Of a stretch of DNA of 64,000 bases, positions 59,101-64,000 are shown in pieces; position 1 is the first letter of the stretch; every line of letters begins with the position of its first letter. The notes under the pieces were generated by a model. It was not told the DNA's origin and made no database searches. It saw only the letters and a program-made list of their open reading frames with translations. Made by a program: the position numbers and the translations under genes. Origin of the DNA: Blasia pusilla (Eukaryota > Marchantiophyta > Marchantiopsida > Blasiales); contig CM114273.1 in the NCBI GenBank assembly GCA_050084515.1, positions 806,001-870,000 of the forward strand. The letters run 5' to 3'.

Positions 59101-60416
59101 AGACTTATGCTGAGAGGAAGTTAGAAGCGTTCCATCCTGACAAATTCAAGACAAAATTGACGACATATGCCCAACTTCGATATCAGCAGAATGAGAATAC
59201 TTGTCAAGCGTTCCAAGTCATCGCATGTGATGAAGCAAATGCGTTGGTTGTGTCAAGAACCTCAAGGCACGAATTTCATGTTCAATTGAGTCCCAAGTGC
59301 CAATGGTCTTGCCTTGAATTTCAAGACACACGTTCGCCTTGCACTCATGTTATGGCATGGGATGTGTTCACTAGGATGGATTCTGAGCAATTGTTTGATC
59401 CAACGTGGACAAACAATTTTATCCGTCGGGTTTATGCAAGCAGCATACCAGTTGTGAAATGTGATGATCTATTACCATCTTGGGAGTGTCGGCCCCCTCC
59501 TGCTGCAGTTGGACGCGGACGACATCGTGTTTTGCGCATTCCAAGCAATGGCCCCGCCAGGTCTCAACGTGATGAGCAGGTTGAGGAGCTTTCTTATCCG
59601 ATCCACGACTACCCAGCAAGTGGAGAGATATACATCAAAGGAGACCATGAACCCACATTACCGAGAAGAGGACCATACTTACGTGTGGGGGGCCGAAGGT
59701 GCACACATTGTTTAGGAGAAGGCCACAACCGAAAGACGTGTGAAGTTCTGAAAATAGACATAGCTACTGGTAGACCAATATGCATCATGAGTCAGACGCA
59801 AAGAACTCACTGTGGGCTTGGGGCTAATACTACTCCTCTATTGGCGGATAATAGTGTTGTTAATCTTGTGGATAATACTCATGCCGTCGGCCAAAATAAA
59901 ATTGACGGTGAATTGGCTGATAAGGCTCTTGAGAGCCGTGGCCAAGATGTGAGTGCTCATCAGATGCTGGATATATCAGCAACCAATCAACTCTTTGTGG
60001 ATGTAACCCCAACCCATGTGCATGAAGGCGGGGAGGTGGGGAGTAGTGGTGGTGGTTACACAGATGAAAGTATTGCTACCCTCGATGCAATTGGTATTGG
60101 GCTTGTTAAGGGAGAAGATATTGGCTCCCAATCAGAAGAAGTGGAAGGGAACGAGAGGTGGGCAGGCAATTCACAAGTGTGCAATAATATTTTCCTTGGC
60201 AAGCAGAGAGACAATACTTCAACATTCCTAGGTGTGAAAGAAGTGTATGGCTTATCTGATGAAGACATCGAAGAACCCATTGAAAACGTGCAGGCTCCAT
60301 CAATCCCAAGTTTAGACATGAATTGGCATGTAGATACAGATGATGATTTGAGTCCTTTGGAGGAAGCGTTGTTCATTTCTTTAGCGGAGGAAGCTGCCAA
60401 AGAATGTAAGGTGTAG
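56125..60416 (+). CDS. Mutator-like (MULE) transposase, three exons, mildly damaged
   Basis: Exons 56125-56371, 56690-58418 and 58891-60416, about 1,165 residues. Exon 2 begins with a MULE N-terminal module (NEVFTNFDDFEFALDCWC, KSCARTKKWYRLRTCRYG). It ends at C-x-H text lying in a shifted frame near 57660. The catalytic core has VVRLDACHTK (first Asp), NVVIVSDRQKGLLHDV (second Asp), CAQHLRANVK (C-H) and, in exon 3, YGKLTSNLVEVINSAIK (Glu). A SWIM zinc finger follows, CQWSCLEFQDTRSPCTHVMA, then a CCHC knuckle CTHCLGEGHNRKTC and an acidic tail. It cuts and pastes DNA. Damage: TAA at 57661, TGA at 58989-58991, and a one-base phase mismatch between exons 2 and 3. All other stretches are open, so decay is recent. 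It is a pseudogene unless read differently. Confidence 0.82.
56333..56655 (+). repeat. 173-bp tandem duplication spanning the exon 1 end and donor
   Basis: agaaggagcctaat...gaagaag/gtaagg at 56333 recurs from 56506. Both copies carry a usable GT donor, and both are followed by agtaggagaatgtct and ttttagccgccaaggc. The second copy sits in intron 1. Confidence 0.85.
58470..58835 (+). repeat. Intronic minisatellite of the MULE gene, ~115-bp unit
   Basis: Blocks such as ggc(t/g)atttacagtaggttc, tctgttgg(c/a)gcttaa and catcagttggcatattttcc recur about four times within intron 2. Confidence 0.8.
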
Positions 60417-60935
60417 TAGAAGTTTTAGGAGGGGCTGGACATTGTAAGAAGAAAATCTTGGAATTAAATCCTTTCTGTTAACTCTTTCATCGCATTCCGT
60501 TGGCTAAATTTAACCTTTGGCGCCCATGTAGGCCCTTATTTTTCATGCCGGCGGCTATTCTCATCGGCTGAAGAGACATTGTAATTCCTTTAAGTGCCAG
60601 TTGTCAAGAACCATGGTTCCAAACATTATGTGTGCGGTCTATTTTAATATGTACCAAGCACAGGGCGTTTAGGGCCCGCGTCGAATAGTCGCCGCACCTT
60701 CTATCGCACCCTAAGAAGACTCAGGATAAGAAAGAGGGTATTGGAAATACATTAGCTTATCTTCACTCTTAGTCGCATGAAATAGCCGCACCTCGTAAGC
60801 GCAGTCAAATCGAGACACAAGATACAGCCACCCAACTTGAGCGGTGTGGCTAGTAGGCCCAAGGCAAGCCTAGACGCAGGAAAGGGACTCCCTCTTCGGA
60901 GGTTCTGAAGCCTGCCAACTTAAAATCAAATTGTA
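60417..60935. other. MULE 3' flank
   Basis: Presumed 3' UTR, then unassigned DNA. No gene. Confidence 0.4.
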
Positions 60936-61380
60936 GTCAGTTTTTTTCATTGGATACTTGGCTAAAAGAGCACTTCTTGGTATCGGCAAATAAAAGTGAG
61001 TGTTACATAAAGTCCTCGGCTGCTAGAAGCTTCTTCTTGGTACCGGCTGTTAAAAACTTCTGGGCATCGGTTGTTAAAAACAACTTCTTGGTATCGGTGA
61101 ATAAGCGCAATGGCTTCTTGGCGACTAAAATCTGCATTACTCTGCGCTTATACTGCCTCAATAACTTTATGGCGACTAAAATCTGCGTTACTCTTATATT
61201 GCCGCTTATTTTGCCTCAATAACTTTATGGCGACTAAAATAACTTTATGGCGTTACGTTGCGCTTATCTTATGCCTCAATAACTTTATGGCGACTAAAAT
61301 CTGCGTTACTCTGCGCTTATACGGCCTCAATCACTTTATGGCGACTAAAATCTGCGTCACTTTGCGCTTATACTAGTTCA
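60936..61380 (+). repeat. Minisatellite with two unit types
   Basis: The first part repeats cttcttggtatcggc/taccggctgttaaaaac at about 60975-61100. From 61110 a ~50-bp unit with actttatggcgactaaaatc and tgcgttactctgcgcttata recurs about six times with indels. The units keep the order of their sub-blocks. Confidence 0.85.
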
Positions 61381-61521
61381 AAGCTAACGTAGTCGCTTGT
61401 TTCTCTGAGAAGTGTTTTAGAATTTTTCAAGTTTTCGCCTACCCATGAGCCGCTCCTAAGTTTAATGTGGGCACCTAAGTCCGAACGGGCGTCCAAGGAA
61501 GGCGCAGGACATCCACCTAGC

Positions 61522-61652
61522 TGCGGCTAAGTCTGAGTCTGAGTGGGTGTCCAAGTTGTGGCGCTAGAGAAATCTGTCACGTATAAGGATGTAATGTTGC
61601 GGCTAAGTCTGAGTGGGCGTCCAAGTTGTGGCGCTTGAGAACTCTGTCACGT
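61522..61652 (+). repeat. ~77-bp direct repeat
   Basis: gcggctaagtctgagt, gggcgtccaagttgtggcgc and tctgtcacgt occur at 61522-61582 and again at 61599-61652. The first block alone is seen a third time near 63575. Confidence 0.85.
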
Positions 61653-62449
61653 TTGCAGTTTCTGTGGAGTGGACATTAAGTTTAGGCGATTAGGGAAATG
61701 TGTGTTTCCAAGACTGTACTTCATCGAAGCGATTTTCTAGGTTTTTCCCTGGATACGGCTATTCACGTCAAGGAAATTTGGAGCTTGAATTCTCGAACAG
61801 ATGCAGCTTGAAATCTCGTGCGGATTGAATGACCTGCAGCGATCGCAGGTGCGAGTCAGAGTTTCCGCATTCGGGCCAGAATCGATTCAAGATGACTGTG
61901 AAGTGGACGAGGTGCTTGCGATGAGTGCGTGCCTAATTTGAGGCCCACTGAGAGCTGTGACAGTTTTGACAGGTTTCTACGATTCTATCCGGTTTTAGCT
62001 TACGAATTGAATCGTGCGGCGAGAATGAGTGCGGTGAGAATGACCTGGGCACTCATTTATGCATGCATGCTTGCTTGCAAGACATTTCTAGACGGACATT
62101 GTACGCCATGTTAATCTTATTCGTGATATATACAGCGGAAGTGTGCCTGTTTGTGAAGCTTCTACTTCTTCCTCCTCTTCAATGCCGAGGACAGTTGAAA
62201 AGTGGTCCAATTCCGGTGCTAGCAACACATTGTTTCTATTTGGATTCTCTCTGAAACATATGATCGATTTAATTTCCACCAATCGGCTGTCACCATTGGT
62301 CCCACATATTTCTTTGAGCAATACATCCTTCGACATCTAGTTTCTGTTGCAAAGCAGAGTGGAGCTCTCAGCGTATTAGCCTCGATGATTGCTCTTTGTT
62401 TGAAGTCTTTGAAGTTTTCTGGTTAAGTTTGAACTGGTTTTTCCTCCAG
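61653..62449. other. Unassigned DNA
   Basis: Short overlapping open frames only, with no domain recognised. Confidence 0.4.
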
Positions 62450-62506
62450 GAACTAGATGCTGCGCTTGGAAATGGTGGTCTCGGGTGCCTTGCTGCATGC
62501 GACTAA
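62450..62506 (+). pseudogene. Exon fragment resembling alpha-glucan (starch) phosphorylase
   Basis: After a good acceptor (ttcctccag) the sequence reads ELDAALGNGGLGCLAACD and stops. This matches the conserved DAALGNGGLGRLAAC block of alpha-1,4-glucan phosphorylases, with Arg changed to Cys (a CGC to TGC type change), probable loss of two codons, and then a stop. No other phosphorylase exon is visible nearby. It is most likely a captured or relocated exon piece. Confidence 0.55.
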
Positions 62507-64000
62507 CACAAACATTTGTACATCGAAGCCGTTCAATAAGAAGTAAAATCGGTCAATCCCAGTAAGGCACCTTGTCCCTCCAATCCCCAGATTTGAGGAT
62601 GTAATCTTGCAATTTGATCTTGATTCCAGTTGTTAGTGCGGTGCTCTGGATTGCGAGTGCACGCGGGAAGTTTGTCGTCGTCGTCCGAAAGCTCGCAGCG
62701 AGCGAAGGAAGGAGAGAGAGAGGTAATCGAAAGACGCGCGGTATGGAGAAGTGAAACCCGAGTAGTATCGGCCGTGGCGATTGATCCTGCAATCAGCAGA
62801 CGTGAGAACGTAATCGTGGAACTTTTCGATTTGGATCCTCATTCCCAATTGTCCGTGGCGGTTTGCTCGGGATTCTGATGGACAGCCGAGAAGAGAGAAA
62901 GCTGGAGATCCCGAAAGAGAGAAATCACGACAAAAGGTATGAAGTCTCCCTGGACGTTTCACGCGCTTGTTGCCTGCAAATTTTGCAAGTGACTGCTAGA
63001 AGCATTGCTCGTTTAGAGAAGAACTACGGTTGTGCAAAATTAGGTGCTCGTTCAATCCCATTCAGATCCAACCTCCAAGACTTTAAAGAATTTCTTCTTC
63101 AATTCTTTTGCCTCCTTGCAATAGAGAGCTCTGAAAACGAATGCAGAGCGATGAATGATCGGGAAATCTTGGAAATTCTCCAATGAAAGATTCATTAGGC
63201 CGGTCTACTCCTCAATTAGATGCGAAGTATAATCTCCTGGGAGTTGATTGCCACAAAGACTTAATGTGTGTAGTCTTGAACATCTTTGATTGAACTGAAC
63301 TTAAATCACAGCTAGACTTTCATCCCCCAGTTTTGATTAAATCTGACATATCATCCTGAACCTTTTCATTCTTCTACTTTCTTCGGAAAACACGGAATGC
63401 TGCTGGACAAGCTAACATCCATAACAGTCCCACCCTAGATTTCTGTCTCGACCCAAAATTTATAGTTTTCAATTGTGCATCTGGACTGTATTTCTATCTA
63501 TACACTATAATTTATAGAGATTGCAAGCACATCACATGGGATCTTCATTGACAGAACTGATGATGCTTGGAGTTGCGGCTAAGTCTGAGTAACTTTTGAA
63601 ACAAGTTCAAGGTCCATTCACGCCCTGTCTAAATGCACTCTACTATTTTAGCATGGATGCATATGTCCTCCCTCGTCGACATCATCATTCTTGCCTCGGT
63701 CTCTATTGTTATTTGAACTTACCATGTCGATCCATTCATGGAGTAATTCACTAGATCATAGAGGGAAGAGGCAAATGCTTCAAACCCAACAACGTCGCAT
63801 GTCGAAAGTGTGCTCTGGATCGACTGAGTAGCTATGCAAAACCCTGGGATTGATCTCCTTGGGATGGCGGGACTGTTCAACCGGTCTTATGGCATTTCAA
63901 AGACTAAAGGAGGAAGAAAGACCAAGATCCACATTCTGATAGTAACTCTAGCTCCTACTCTAGTGAATCTACGTGTTCTCAAAATGACTTAAGTACATCA
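62507..64000. other. Unassigned DNA to window end
   Basis: No gene recognised. 62600-62680 and 62790-62880 are imperfect repeats of each other (gaggatgtaatcttgcaa against gagaacgtaatcgtggaa). A Ser/Asp-rich reading near 63940 may be the start of something outside the window. Confidence 0.35.

Overview
The window reads as nuclear DNA of a land plant. Its two intact multi-exon genes have many short exons and GT-AG introns, and its repeats are plant-type transposons. A nuclear insert at about 48.4-48.8 kb joins a plant-mitochondrial small-subunit rRNA segment to the 3' end of a group II intron. That, together with the gypsy family present, makes me lean towards a bryophyte, perhaps a liverwort. 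This is an inference, not a proof.

Layout. 0.4-4.6 kb (+): 3' ten exons of a PhoD-like phosphatase. 4.6-7.5 kb: flank, AT-rich DNA and two short Helitrons. 7.5-8.4 kb: LTR and 3'-end pieces of a gypsy element. 8.7-14.0 kb (+): decayed autonomous Helitron with HUH Rep core and the C-terminal part of a Pif1 helicase. 14.5-18.0 kb (-): decayed copia element. 18.0-21.0 kb (-): badly decayed copy of a gypsy element that carries a cytosine methyltransferase. 22.0-22.5 kb: two more short Helitrons. 24.1-29.3 kb (+): complete 13-exon NAP1 histone-chaperone gene with an upstream CpG-rich stretch. 30-35 kb: no recognised gene, several strong hairpins. 35.2-36.1 kb (+): LINE reverse transcriptase relic. 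37.7-45.0 kb (-): the best copy of the methyltransferase-bearing gypsy element. 47.2-47.8 kb (-): single-exon calmodulin-like gene. 48.4-48.8 kb: mitochondrial insert. 49.8-52.3 kb: more short Helitrons. 56.1-60.4 kb (+): nearly intact Mutator-like (MULE) transposase gene. 61-64 kb: minisatellites, an exon fragment resembling alpha-glucan phosphorylase, and unassigned DNA.

Most interesting system. The gypsy element at 37.7-45.0 kb encodes gag, a protease, a DNMT3/DRM-like C5-cytosine DNA methyltransferase, a reverse transcriptase remnant with RNase H, an integrase, and a C-terminal PHD finger. Protease, methyltransferase and RT lie in one reading frame, so the methyltransferase is part of the pol polyprotein and not a later insertion. 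The second copy at 18-21 kb has the same order and keeps motif VI, which the first copy seems to have lost, so the module belongs to the family. An element that carries both a DNA methylation writer and a chromatin-reading finger could influence its own silencing or target its integration. Both copies here carry stop codons and are probably dead.

Host genes appear ordinary: NAP1 (nucleosome assembly), a Ca2+ sensor and a PhoD-like phosphatase. They share no operon-like logic.
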